From the NCBI GenBank assembly GCA_038049695.1, contig CP142454.1, forward strand, positions 91,100,501 through 91,164,500: a DNA stretch of 64,000 nt, in the 5' to 3' direction. The stretch's first letter is position 1; each line of letters opens with the position of its first letter. Both the position numbers and the translations under genes were made by a program. Below the pieces are notes generated by a model. It ran no database searches. It was not told where the DNA came from and was given only the letters and a program-made list of their open reading frames with translations. This DNA comes from Cinnamomum chago (lineage: Eukaryota > Streptophyta > Magnoliopsida > Laurales > Lauraceae). Below are positions 10,497 through 22,656 of this stretch, one piece after another.

Positions 10497-13120
10497 AGAA
10501 GGTGGAACCGGATCCAGACCCGGAACCGTTTCGGAACCGATTCCTTGTCTTCGGAACCAGAACACGAACAATATATGGGACGGGTCTAGATCAAGGTCCG
10601 GGTCTAGGTAAAGAATGATATTAAAAAAAAAACATATGGTTTTTAGGAGAGATTTTAGAAAATTGAGGTAATATGTTGGTTATCGGGTCCACGGGTCCGA
10701 ACCACGGTGGAACCGGACCCGGACCCATTTTCTTATTGGGGCATGATTAAGGACCCATACCCGGTTTTAACGGGTCGGAACCTCCGCGTAATCGGAGAAT
10801 CGAGGACCCACTTACATCCCTAGTCGTACGCCACCTCAGCAGTGAGAGGTCATGGGTTTGAGACCTCGCATCACTGCTCCCTCCCTCCCTCATAAATATA
10901 TCTATATATATTTTGGCCGAACGGGTATTCCGGCTCTCAAGCACTAAGTGCAAATAAATAAATAAATAACCCGAGCACGGTCCATCTATTAGTAACTTAA
11001 CCCCATACCCAAAGCCCAATCCATGAGCTCAGTTACAAACAAAGAAAACACACTCCTTTTTAAGAGAAGAAATAAAAATGCTACTCTCTCACCTTCTGAT
11101 TCCACTGCATCCTAAATTTGGTTCTCTCCTATATTGACCATTTACTTCGCTTCAACGGTAAAATAAAATTACGATTTATTGTGTGTTTATTGTGATTTGA
11201 TATTATTTCATCCAATTGTTATTAACACATGCCCATCCATCATTTTGTGAACCAAGCCCCGACCCGTGACCCACAATAAAGCAAAAGAAGGAAAAAAAGG
11301 CCAAAAAATCGGTTTTTGAAATTTCCGCTGTATCTATCCGCGTTATACCTGCAGTTTCCAGATTTCCTCCTCTCAAAGAGGAGGAAAACCGGAAACTGCC
11401 AGTTTACCGCCGATTGTAGCAGCGGTAAAGCTTCAATTTCCGGTTTTCCTCCTCTCAGAGAGGAGGAAATCTGGAAAGTAACGAGTTTACCGCCGATTCC
11501 AGCAGCGTTAAAGCTGAGTGAGTGTCCAAATAAAGTCGCAAGGCCTTTCCATTTCCAACTAAAAAATAATAGAATGAAAGAAACGATAGTTGCTTTTTTC
11601 TCGCAGTGTATTTCCAGTGAACACCCATATGATATGAATAGGGAGAAAAAAATCACACAAGCTGACTTTGGCAATTGACACATGTTGAATTCAATTTCTA
11701 GTCTTTCTAATATATGTGCTTCCCCATAAATAAAAGGAGAAATATATAAATGGTCATCAAATATCATCCCCATAATTAAAGAATAAAATCTTAGATATCA
11801 CTCTATTAAAGCAAATTGCTCTTGTCTACAACTCCATCCTTAAATCTTTCATCACTCGTAGTCCTTGATGGTCATCCGTGTGATTCACTTGATAATAAAT
11901 TCTTAAAAATTCAATTCCATGCAAACAGAGTGGCTTTTAAGGGAGCACATCTGTGAAAGAAAATTTAAAAGCATTGAGTGTTATCACGAATCTAATCTAG
12001 AGCAATGACACAAAAGGTTTTGCAAACTTGTTATCAACATCTAAGCTTTATTTTTGTTGACATGCTTAGATTTGGAGACTCTCTGGACCTAACCAGAAAG
12101 CTGAACGACTGATGGAACTGGTCAAATCAAGCTCGATAACTATTTAGGACCGTAGCAAAACAACACACGTTCGCTTCCACGCATAGAAAGGCAGTGATGT
12201 CTCGACTACTACGGGATGTCTGTACGGTTGCAAACGGAATGGTTTCGGATCGGAACGATAGTGGACTCGGACCCGTTTCTGAATAACTGTTCCGGTTGTG
12301 ATTCCGGTTTTGTCTCGTAACTCGTTTAGTTGGTCCAGACCCATTTCTGAATAACGGTTCCGGTTTTGAATCCGGTTTTGACTCGTAACTTGTTTAGTTG
12401 GTTCCAGACCCGGCTCCAATAGGATAACCCGGATCCGGGTCTACCTAGAGGACTGGAATCCTGTTCCAAAATTGATTCTAATTTATCTTTATTCTTCATG
12501 TCTCCTAAAATAAGCATATCATTCAACTCATAACAGTGCGTCAAGTCCACTACCGCTAATATTGTACGTAAAAATGTCCACAAAAAGGGAGTTAATTTTC
12601 AGGTACAATTTGCAATATCAAATGCTCATAAGCCGGGTCCACGCGTCGGAACCTATATGCACCCGGACCCGTTTATCAATCGGAACCTAAAATAGGTTCC
12701 GTACCGGGACCCGGACCCGTTTAAGAAGCGGGACCTAAAATAGGTTCCCGACCCGGTTTTTTACGGGTCGGAACTTCTGGGTAATCGGATACCCGTTTGG
12801 CCCCTACATGTTTGCGATTGTAGGCTCTTTTTTTTTTCTCCGATTGAAATGAAGGTTCTACTGGTATCACGTACATACTCGATCGTAGATTTTAGGATCT
12901 CTGGGTTTTTATTGTAACAATTATGCACCCTGTATAGAAGAGTCAATAATTTCGTAGAACCAAAGATATATTTAGTTTGGAGATTTCTCGGGAAATTTAG
13001 GTTGTGCATGGCCATGAGATACTCAAACACATACATCCTTGTCATGGGCTGCATTCTCGCTTTGGGATCAGCAAAACCGATGTTCAATGTATGAGCTAAA
13101 AAACAAGTGAGATAAGAAAG
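10497..13120. repeat. Macrosatellite unit 5 (2624 bp), near-identical to unit 6
   Basis: Carries a distinctive variant set shared with unit 6 and with the first part of unit 7: GATTCCACTGC near 11099, CGCGTTATACC near 11339, AGCAGCGTTAAAG near 11500, CGCAGTGTATTTCC near 11603 and GTGGCTTTTAAG near 11930. This is evidence of very recent local duplication. Confidence 0.95.
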
Positions 13121-15744
13121 AGAAGGTGGAACCGGATCCAGACCCGGAACCGTTTCGGAACCGATTCCTTGTCTTCGGAACCAGAACACGAACAATATAT
13201 GGGACGGGTCTAGATCAAGGTCCGGGTCTAGGTAAAGAATGATATTAAAAAAAAAACATATGGTTTTTAGGAGAGATTTTAGAAAATTGAGGTAATATGT
13301 TGGTTATCGGGTCCACGGGTCCGAACCACGGTGGAACCGGACCCGGACCCATTTTCTTATTGGGGCATGATTAAGGACCCATACCCGGTTTTAACGGGTC
13401 GGAACCTCCGCGTAATCGGAGAATCGAGGACCCACTTACATCCCTAGTCGTACGCCACCTCAGCAGTGAGAGGTCATGGGTTTGAGACCTCGCATCACTG
13501 CTCCCTCCCTCCCTCATAAATATATCTATATATATTTTGGCCGAACGGGTATTCCGGCTCTCAAGCACTAAGTGCAAATAAATAAATAAATAACCCGAGC
13601 ACGGTCCATCTATTAGTAACTTAACCCCATACCCAAAGCCCAATCCATGAGCTCAGTTACAAACAAAGAAAACACACTCCTTTTTAAGAGAAGAAATAAA
13701 AATGCTACTCTCTCACCTTCTGATTCCACTGCATCCTAAATTTGGTTCTCTCCTATATTGACCATTTACTTCGCTTCAACGGTAAAATAAAATTACGATT
13801 TATTGTGTGTTTATTGTGATTTGATATTATTTCATCCAATTGTTATTAACACATGCCCATCCATCATTTTGTGAACCAAGCCCCGACCCGTGACCCACAA
13901 TAAAGCAAAAGAAGGAAAAAAAGGCCAAAAAATCGGTTTTTGAAATTTCCGCTGTATCTATCCGCGTTATACCTGCAGTTTCCAGATTTCCTCCTCTCAA
14001 AGAGGAGGAAAACCGGAAACTGCCAGTTTACCGCCGATTGTAGCAGCGGTAAAGCTTCAATTTCCGGTTTTCCTCCTCTCAGAGAGGAGGAAATCTGGAA
14101 AGTAACGAGTTTACCGCCGATTCCAGCAGCGTTAAAGCTGAGTGAGTGTCCAAATAAAGTCGCAAGGCCTTTCCATTTCCAACTAAAAAATAATAGAATG
14201 AAAGAAACGATAGTTGCTTTTTTCTCGCAGTGTATTTCCAGTGAACACCCATATGATATGAATAGGGAGAAAAAAATCACACAAGCTGACTTTGGCAATT
14301 GACACATGTTGAATTCAATTTCTAGTCTTTCTAATATATGTGCTTCCCCATAAATAAAAGGAGAAATATATAAATGGTCATCAAATATCATCCCCATAAT
14401 TAAAGAATAAAATCTTAGATATCACTCTATTAAAGCAAATTGCTCTTGTCTACAACTCCATCCTTAAATCTTTCATCACTCGTAGTCCTTGATGGTCATC
14501 CGTGTGATTCACTTGATAATAAATTCTTAAAAATTCAATTCCATGCAAACAGAGTGGCTTTTAAGGGAGCACATCTGTGAAAGAAAATTTAAAAGCATTG
14601 AGTGTTATCACGAATCTAATCTAGAGCAATGACACAAAAGGTTTTGCAAACTTGTTATCAACATCTAAGCTTTATTTTTGTTGACATGCTTAGATTTGGA
14701 GACTCTCTGGACCTAACCAGAAAGCTGAACGACTGATGGAACTGGTCAAATCAAGCTCGATAACTATTTAGGACCGTAGCAAAACAACACACGTTCGCTT
14801 CCACGCATAGAAAGGCAGTGATGTCTCGACTACTACGGGATGTCTGTACGGTTGCAAACGGAATGGTTTCGGATCGGAACGATAGTGGACTCGGACCCGT
14901 TTCTGAATAACTGTTCCGGTTGTGATTCCGGTTTTGTCTCGTAACTCGTTTAGTTGGTCCAGACCCATTTCTGAATAACGGTTCCGGTTTTGAATCCGGT
15001 TTTGACTCGTAACTTGTTTAGTTGGTTCCAGACCCGGCTCCAATAGGATAACCCGGATCCGGGTCTACCTAGAGGACTGGAATCCTGTTCCAAAATTGAT
15101 TCTAATTTATCTTTATTCTTCATGTCTCCTAAAATAAGCATATCATTCAACTCATAACAGTGCGTCAAGTCCACTACCGCTAATATTGTACGTAAAAATG
15201 TCCACAAAAAGGGAGTTAATTTTCAGGTACAATTTGCAATATCAAATGCTCATAAGCCGGGTCCGCGCGTCGGAACCTATATGCACCCGGACCCGTTTAT
15301 CAATCGGAACCTAAAATAGGTTCCGTACCGGGACCCGGACCCGTTTAAGAAGCGGGACCTAAAATAGGTTCCCGACCCGGTTTTTTACGGGTCGGAACTT
15401 CTGGGTAATCGGATACCCGTTTGGCCCCTACATGTTTGCGATTGTAGGCTCTTTTTTTTTTCTCCGATTGAAATGAAGGTTCTACTGGTATCACGTACAT
15501 ACTCGATCGTAGATTTTAGGATCTCTGGGTTTTTATTGTAACAATTATGCACCCTGTATAGAAGAGTCAATAATTTCGTAGAACCAAAGATATATTTAGT
15601 TTGGAGATTTCTCGGGAAATTTAGGTTGTGCATGGCCATGAGATACTCAAACACATACATCCTTGTCATGGGCTGCATTCTCGCTTTGGGATCAGCAAAA
15701 CCGATGTTCAATGTATGAGCTAAAAAACAAGTGAGATAAGAAAG
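13121..15744. repeat. Macrosatellite unit 6 (2624 bp), near-identical to unit 5
   Basis: Repeats all the unit-5 diagnostic variants at an offset of exactly 2624 bp. The only difference I noticed is GGGTCCGCGCGTCGG near 15259 instead of GGGTCCACGCG. Units 5 and 6 are the most similar adjacent pair in the left half. Confidence 0.95.
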
Positions 15745-18368
15745 AGAAGGTGGAACCGGATCCAGACCCGGAACCGTTTCGGAACCGATTCCTTGTCTTC
15801 GGAACCAGAACACGAACAATATATGGGACGGGTCTAGATCAAGGTCTGGGTCTAGGTAAAGAATGATATTAAAAAAAAAACATATGGTTTTTAGGAGAGA
15901 TTTTAGAAAATTGAGGTAATATGTTGGTTATCGGGTCCACGGGTCCGAACCACGGTGGAACCGGACCCGGACCCATTTTCTTATTGGGGCATGATTAAGG
16001 ACCCATACCCGGTTTTAACGGGTCGGAACCTCCGCGTAATCGGAGAATCGAGGACCCACTTACATCCCTAGTCGTACGCCACCTCAGCAGTGAGAGGTCA
16101 TGGGTTTGAGACCTCGCATCACTGCTCCCTCCCTCCCTCATAAATATATCTATATATATTTTGGCCGAACGGGTATTCCGGCTCTCAAGCACTAAGTGCA
16201 AATAAATAAATAAATAACCCGAGCACGGTCCATCTATTAGTAACTTAACCCCATACCCAAAGCCCAATCCATGAGCTCAGTTACAAACAAAGAAAACACA
16301 CTCCTTTTTAAGAGAAGAAATAAAAATGCTACTCTCTCACCTTCTGATTCCACTGCATCCTAAATTTGGTTCTCTCCTATATTGACCATTTACTTCGCTT
16401 CAACGGTAAAATAAAATTACGATTTATTGTGTGTTTATTGTGATTTGATATTATTTCATCCAATTGTTATTAACACATGCCCATCCATCATTTTGTGAAC
16501 CAAGCCCCGACCCGTGACCCACAATAAAGCAAAAGAAGGAAAAAAAGGCCAAAAAATCGGTTTTTGAAATTTCCGCTGTATCTATCCGCGTTATACCTGC
16601 AGTTTCCAGATTTCCTCCTCTCAAAGAGGAGGAAAACCGGAAACTGCCAGTTTACCGCCGATTGTAGCAGCGGTAAAGCTTCAATTTCCGGTTTTCCTCC
16701 TCTCAGAGAGGAGGAAATCTGGAAAGTAACGAGTTTACCGCCGATTCCAGCAGCGTTAAAGCTGAGTGAGTGTCCAAATAAAGTCGCAAGGCCTTTCCAT
16801 TTCCAACTAAAAAATAATAGAATGAAAGAAACGATAGTTGCTTTTTTCTCGCAGTGTATTTCCAGTGAACACCCATATGATATGAATAGGGAGAAAAAAA
16901 TCACACAAGCTGACTTTGGCAATTGACACATGTTGAATTCAATTTCTAGTCTTTCTAATATATGTGCTTCCCCATAAATAAAAGGAGAAATATATAAATG
17001 GTCATCAAATATCATCCCCATAATTAAAGAATAAAATCTTAGATATCACTCTATTAAAGCAAATTGCTCATGTCTACAACTCCATCCTTAAATCTTTCAT
17101 CACTCGTAGTCCTTGATGGTCATCCGTGTGATTCACTTGATAATAAATTCTTAAAAATTCAATTCCATGCAAACAGAGTGGCTTTTAAGGGAGCACATCT
17201 GTGAAAGAAAATTTAAAAGCATTGAGTGTTATCACGAATCTAATCTAGAGCAATGACACAAAAGGTTTTGCAAACTTGTTATCAACATCTAAGCTTTCTT
17301 TTTGTTGACATGCTTAGATTTGGAGACTCTCTGGACCTAACCAGAAAGCTGAACGACTGATGGAACTGGTCAAATCAAGCTCGATAACTATTTAGGACCG
17401 TAGCAAAACAACACACGTTCGCTTCCACGCATAGAAAGGCAGTGATGTCTCGACTACTACGGGATGTCTGTACGGTTGCAAACGGAATGGTTTCGGATCG
17501 GAACGATAGTGGACTCGGACCCGTTTCTGAATAACAGTTCCGGTTGTGATTCCGGTTTTGTCTCGTAACTCGTTTAGTTGGTCCAGACCCATTTCTGAAT
17601 AACGGTTCCGGTTCTGAATCCGGTTTTGACTCGTAACTTGTTTAGTTGGTTCCAGACCCGGCTCCAATAGGATAACCCGGATCCGGGTCTACCTAGAGGA
17701 CTGGAATCCTGTTCCAAAATTGATTCTAATTTATCTTTATTCTTCATGTCTCCTAAAATAAGCATATCATTCAACTCATAACAGTGCGTCAAGTCCACTA
17801 CCGCTAATATTGTACGTAAAAATGTCCACAAAAAGGGAGTTAATTTTGAGGTACAATTTGCAATATCAAATGCTCATAAGCCGGGTCCACGCGTCGGAAC
17901 CTATATGCACCCGGACCCGTTTATCAATCGGAACCTAAAATAGGTTCCGTACCCGGACCCGGACCCGTTTATGAAGTGGGACCTAAAATAGGTTCCCGAC
18001 CCGGTTTTTTACGGGTCGGAACTTCTGGGTAATCGGATACCCGTTTGGCCCGTACATGTTTGCGATTGTAGGCTCTTTTTTTTTTCTCCGATTGAAATGA
18101 AGGTTCTACTGGTATCACGTACATACTCGATCGTAGATTTTAGGATCTCTGGGTTTTTATTGTAACAATTTTGCACCCTGTATAGAAGAGTCAATAATTT
18201 CGTAGAACCAAAGATATATTTAGTTTGGAGATTTCTCGGGAAATTTAGGTCGTGCATGGCCATGAGATACTCAAACACATACATCCTTGTCATGGGCTGC
18301 ATTCTCACTTTGGGATCAGCAAAACCGATGTTCAATGTATGAGCTAAAAAACAAGTGAGATAAGAAAG
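15745..18368. repeat. Macrosatellite unit 7 (2624 bp), hybrid
   Basis: The first part carries the unit 5/6 variants (CGCGTTATACC, AGCAGCGTTAAAG, CGCAGTGTATT). From about 17060 onward it has its own set: TTGCTCATGTC near 17065, AAGCTTTCTTTTTG near 17290, ATAACAGTTCC near 17531, ATGAAGTGGG near 17971 and AGGTCGTGCATGG near 18247. This is what an unequal-exchange junction would leave. Confidence 0.95.
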
Positions 18369-19665
18369 AGAAGGTGGAACCGGATCCAGACCCGGAACCG
18401 TTTCGGAACCGATTCCTTGTCTTCGGAACCAGAACACGAACAATATATGGGACGGGTCTAGATCAAGGTCCGGGTCTAGGTAAACAATGATATTAAAAAA
18501 AAAACATATGGTTTTTAGGAGAGATTTTAGAAAATTGAGGTAATATGTTGGTTATCGGGTCCACGGGTCCGAACCACGGTGGAACCGAACCCGGACCCAT
18601 TTTCTTATTGGGGCATGATTAAGGACCCAGACCCGGTTTTAACGGGTCGGAACCGCCGCGTAATCGGAGAATCGAGGACCCACTTACATCCCTAGTCGTA
18701 CGCCACCTCAGCAGTGAGAGGTCATGGGTTTGAGACCTCGCATCACTGCTCCCTCCCTCCCTCATAAATATATCTATATATATTTTGGCCGAACGGGTAT
18801 TCCGGCTCTCAAGCACTAAGTGCAAATAAATAAATAAATAACCCGAGCACGGTCCATCTATTAGTAAATTAACCCCATACCCAAAGCCCAATCCATGAGC
18901 TCAGTTACAAACAAAGAAAACACACTCCTTTTTAAGAGAAGAAATAAAAATGCTACTCTCTCACCTTCTGATTCTACTGCATCTTAAATTTTGTTCTCTC
19001 CCATATTGACCATTTACTTCGCTTCAACGGTAAAATAAAATTACGATTTATTGTGTGTTTATTGTGATTTGATATTATTTCATCCAATTGTTATTAACAC
19101 ATGCCCATCCATCATTTTGTGAACCAAGCCCCGACCCGTGACCCACAATAAAGCAAAAGAAGGAAAAAAAGGCCAAAAAATCGGTTTTTGAAATTTCCGC
19201 TGTATCTATCCGCGATATACCTGCAGTTTCCAGATTTCCTCCTCTCAAAGAGGAGGAAAACCGGAAACTGCCAGTTTACCGCCGATTGTAGCAGCGGTAA
19301 AGCTTCAATTTCCGGTTTTCCTCCTCTCAGAGAGGAGGTAATCTGGAAAGTAACGAGTTTACCGCCGATTCCAGCAGCGGTAAAGCTGAGTGAGCGTCCA
19401 AATAAAGTCGCAAGGCCTTTCCATTTCCAACTAAAAAATAATAGAATGAAAGAAACGATAGTTGCTTTTTTCTCGCAGCGTATTTCCAGTGAACACCCAT
19501 ATGATATGAATAGGGAGAAAAAAATCACACAAGCTGACTTTGGCAATTGACACATGTTGAATTCAATTTCTAGTCTTTCTAATATATGTGCTTCTCCATA
19601 AATAAAAGGAGAAATATATAAATGGTCATCAAATATCATCCCCATAATTAAAGAATAAAATCTTA

Positions 19666-19670
19666 GATAT
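19666..19670. other. Target-site duplication GATAT, left copy
   Basis: GATAT directly precedes the LTR start TGTTAGG. The uninterrupted units read CTTAGATATCACTC at this place, with a single GATAT. Confidence 0.95.
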
Positions 19671-20232
19671 TGTTAGGTATTTTGTTTTTGCAATTTGGTG
19701 GATGCATTTGCATATTGGCATCATTTGAGTTCACACACATGCATTGATTTAAAATATCTTGAAATCTAGTTTTATTCATGCATAGCTTTTAAGATTTGGA
19801 AAAGCTTTTGTTTTATGCATGGTTTGGTTTTAAACTTGGATGCATTAGTTTTGAAACCCAAACTCTTTTGAAAACCTATATCCTTGTGCATTATATTTGG
19901 AAAATCATCTTGAATTTGTAGGTTTGAGCCTTGCATACATTCTTCACAAAAAGAATCATTTTTGTATGCATTTTCATTTGAAAAGAGTTTTATCAAATCA
20001 AGCTAGCTTTGGTTTTAAACCTTTGAATCATTTTAGGCTTTGTGTGTTTCATGTTTTTAAATGTTTTAAAACATGTTTTTAAGCTTGGTTTAGTGACCCA
20101 CAAAATTCCACAAAGAAAATCTTCAAAATGCAAAAGTCGGAATTTTTGGGGGTGTCCCGCAGTGTCGCCGGTCGACCGAGACCCGACCGAGACCACTGCA
20201 GGGCAAGTGCACAGTTTTTTGAACTGAAACCC

Positions 20233-20256
20233 CAACGGTCAGAAATCTGACCGTTG
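20233..20256. repeat. Perfect 11-bp inverted repeat in solo LTR 1
   Basis: CAACGGTCAGA, two bases, then TCTGACCGTTG. The same hairpin is conserved in solo LTR 2 at 54819-54842. It lies ~70-90 bp upstream of the TATA box among GGTCGACCGAGA motifs, so it may be a U3 regulatory element. That role is inferred from position only. Confidence 0.85.
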
Positions 20257-20322
20257 TGCCTTCTCGGTCGACCGAGACCCCTTTGCCGGTCGACCGAGAA
20301 CTAGCCGTTGGCAACTTTTTGG

Positions 20323-20330
20323 CTATAAAG
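20323..20330 (+). promoter_or_regulatory. Putative LTR TATA box
   Basis: CTATAAAG follows the context CTAGCCGTTGGCAACTTTTT, which is shared with solo LTR 2 and, in similar form, with the copia LTR (TATA at 59926). Conservation of the context across three LTRs supports a core promoter marking the U3/R region. Confidence 0.65.
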
Positions 20331-20981
20331 TCCATTCATTTCCAACCTTTTTCAAGGCTTGAATCTTGAACCTTTGAGACCATTTTGGAGCCAAAGAAAG
20401 GGGAAGAAGTTGGAAAGGCTAGTGGGCTATTTGGAAATCAAACTCATGAGTTTTTAAAAGGTACATCTTCTAAGTTATTTTGATTTCCATACAAATGAAT
20501 TTCATGCATGTTCAAATCCTTTGTATTTTCTTTTATGCATGATTTCAAGTCCTTAAAGAGTTGATTTGCAAGCTCAATATCTTTCTTGGTAAATTAGATT
20601 AGTTTGCAATCACTCTTATCAAATCACATGCTTTCTTAAACTTTATTTTTCATACAACTTGTGATTCTTTGAATTTCATGTCATTAACAAGTTGTTTATT
20701 ATTCATGTGATTTGCATCAAACTTCAATCAAAACTTTTGTGTGTCTTAAACTTTCAAATGCTTTAAGCATATATTTGATTAAGCTTTCTTTTTAAACTTG
20801 ATTGAAGTCATCACACACACACATCATGAGCATACACTTTTGCATTCATAGAGTGTTTGTGTGAGTTGTTTTAAACTTTCATATTAGCCTATTCAAGAGG
20901 CAATTTATTTGAGCTTAAATTGTAATCTCTTAGAGTGATCTTTTGGAAAGACACTTTCTTAGAGAAATCTATATTTGTAAA

Positions 20982-21077
20982 GGTTATTGCTAAGCCTAGA
21001 AAAGCACATTGAGAGGTTGTTGTTTAGCCTTGAAAAGCAACATTGTAAGGGTTATTGCTTAGCCTAGTTAAAAGCAT
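20982..21077 (+). repeat. Three-unit ~34-bp minisatellite in solo LTR 1
   Basis: Units begin GGTTATTGC/GGTTGTTGT at 20982, 21015 and 21050, each followed by a TTAGCC-AAAAGCA core. The related LTR at 54243 has five such units, which accounts for part of the length difference between the two LTRs. Confidence 0.85.
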
Positions 21078-21335
21078 AAATAGTGGAAATCCGGTGGGGT
21101 GTTGGATCACAAGCCGGTAGTGGATGTAGGCACGTTGGCCGAACCACTATAAATATTGTGTAGTGGTGCTTGCTAGTGTGGTGATTGTTTATTTGAGCTT
21201 CCGCATATTGTATGGTTAATCATCACATGTGACTAGTTTATGTTAAGAAATTAAAATTGGTTTAAATTGGTCATACTTGTAGCACACCCTATTCACCCCC
21301 CCCCCCCTCTAGGGTTAGGATCTCAAGGACTTTCA

Positions 21336-21340
21336 GATAT
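21336..21340. other. Target-site duplication GATAT, right copy
   Basis: GATAT directly follows the LTR terminus TTTCA and continues into CACTCTATTAAA, the satellite sequence expected at this point. Confidence 0.95.
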
Positions 21341-22656
21341 CACTCTATTAAAACAATTTGCTCCTGTCTACAACTCCATCCTTAAATCTTTCATCACTCG
21401 TAGTCCTTGATGGTCATCCGTGTGATTCACTTGATAATAAATTCTTAAAAATTCAATTCCATGCAAACAGAGTGGCCTTTAAGGGAGCACATCTGTGAAA
21501 GAAAATTTAAAAGCATTGAGTGTTATCACGAATCTAATCTAGAGCAATGACACAAAAGGTTTTGCAAACTTGTTATCAACATCTAAGCTTTATTTTTGTT
21601 GACATGCTTAGATTTTGAGACTCTCTGGACCTAACCAGAAAGCTGAACGACTGATGGAACTGGTCAAATCAAGCTCGATAACTATTTAGGACCATAGCAA
21701 AACAACACACGTTCGCTTCCACGCATAGAAAGACAGTGATGTCTCGACTACTACGGGATGTCTGTACGGTTGCAAACGGAATGGTTTCGGATCGGAACGA
21801 TAGTGGACTCGGACCCGTTTCTGAATAACGGTTCCGGTTGTGATTCCGGTTTTGTCTCGTAACTCGTTTAGTTGGTCCAGACCCATTTCTGAATAACGGT
21901 TCCAGTTCTGAATCCGGTTTTGACTCGTAACTTGTTTAGTTGGTTCCAGACCCGGCTCCAATAGGATAACCCGGATCCGGGTCTACCTAGAGGACTGGAA
22001 TCCTGTTCCAAAATTGATTCTAATTTATCTTTATTCTTCATGTCTCCTAAAATAAGCATATCATTCAACTCATAACAGTGCGTCAAGTCCACTACCGCTA
22101 ATATTGTACGTAAAAATGTCCACAAAAAGGGAGTTAATTTTGAGGTACAATTTGCAATATCAAATGCTCATAAGCCGGGTCCACGCGTCGGAACCTATAT
22201 GCACCCGGACCCGTTTATCAATCGGAACCTAAAATAGGTTCCGGACCCGGACCCGTTTATGAAAGGGGACCTAAAATAGGTTCCCGACCCGGTTTTTTAC
22301 GGGTCGGAACTTCTGGGTAATCGGATACCCGTTTGGCCCCTACATGTTTGCGATTGTAGGCTCTTTTTTTTTTCTCTGATTGAAATGAAGGTTCTACTGG
22401 TATCACGTACATACTCGATCGTAGATTTTAGGATCTCTGGGTTTTTATTGTAACAATTATGCACCCTGTATAGAAGAGTCAATAATTTCGTAGAACCAAA
22501 GATATATTTAGTTTGGAGATTTCTCGGGAAATTTAGGTTGTGCATGGCCATGAGATACTCAAACACATACATCCTTGTCATGGGCTGCATTCTCACTTTG
22601 GGATCAGCAAAACCGATGTTCAATGTATGAGCTAAAAAACAAGTGAGATAAGAAAG

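Larger units (their letters stand above)
19671..21335 (+). mobile_element. Solo LTR 1, copia-type (1665 bp)
   Basis: Starts TGTTAGGTATTTTG and ends CAAGGACTTTCA, that is TG...CA. It is flanked by the 5-bp duplication GATAT and by satellite sequence that continues in register on both sides, so no internal retroelement region remains. In order it shows a perfect hairpin at 20233-20256, GGTCGACCGAGA motifs, a TATA box at 20323, a ~34-bp minisatellite of three units (20982-21077), a signature GTGGATGTAGG...GAACCACTATAAAT (from about 21120) shared with the copia LTR at 59244, and a C-run plus CTCTAGGG near the 3' end that is common in plant copia LTRs. Short open frames inside it (e.g. 19897-20082) have no recognisable product. 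It was presumably formed by recombination between two LTRs of a complete element. Confidence 0.93.
18369..22656. repeat. Macrosatellite unit 8, interrupted by a solo LTR
   Basis: Net length is 2618 bp after removing the 1665-bp LTR and its 5-bp target duplication. Private variants: GTAAACAATG near 18480, AACCGCCGCG near 18652, CGCGATATACC near 19211 and GAGGAGGTAATC near 19334 (which breaks one hairpin arm), plus GGACCATAGC near 21690. It is the last unit with the long form CCGTTTCGGAACCG near its start. The GGACCCG block is already shortened as in the right half. Confidence 0.95.

Noticed and set aside
19897-20335. Several 60-80-codon frames inside solo LTR 1, and similar ones at 54369-54921
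   Set aside because: They overlap on both strands within LTR U3 sequence, lack domains, and differ between the two LTRs.
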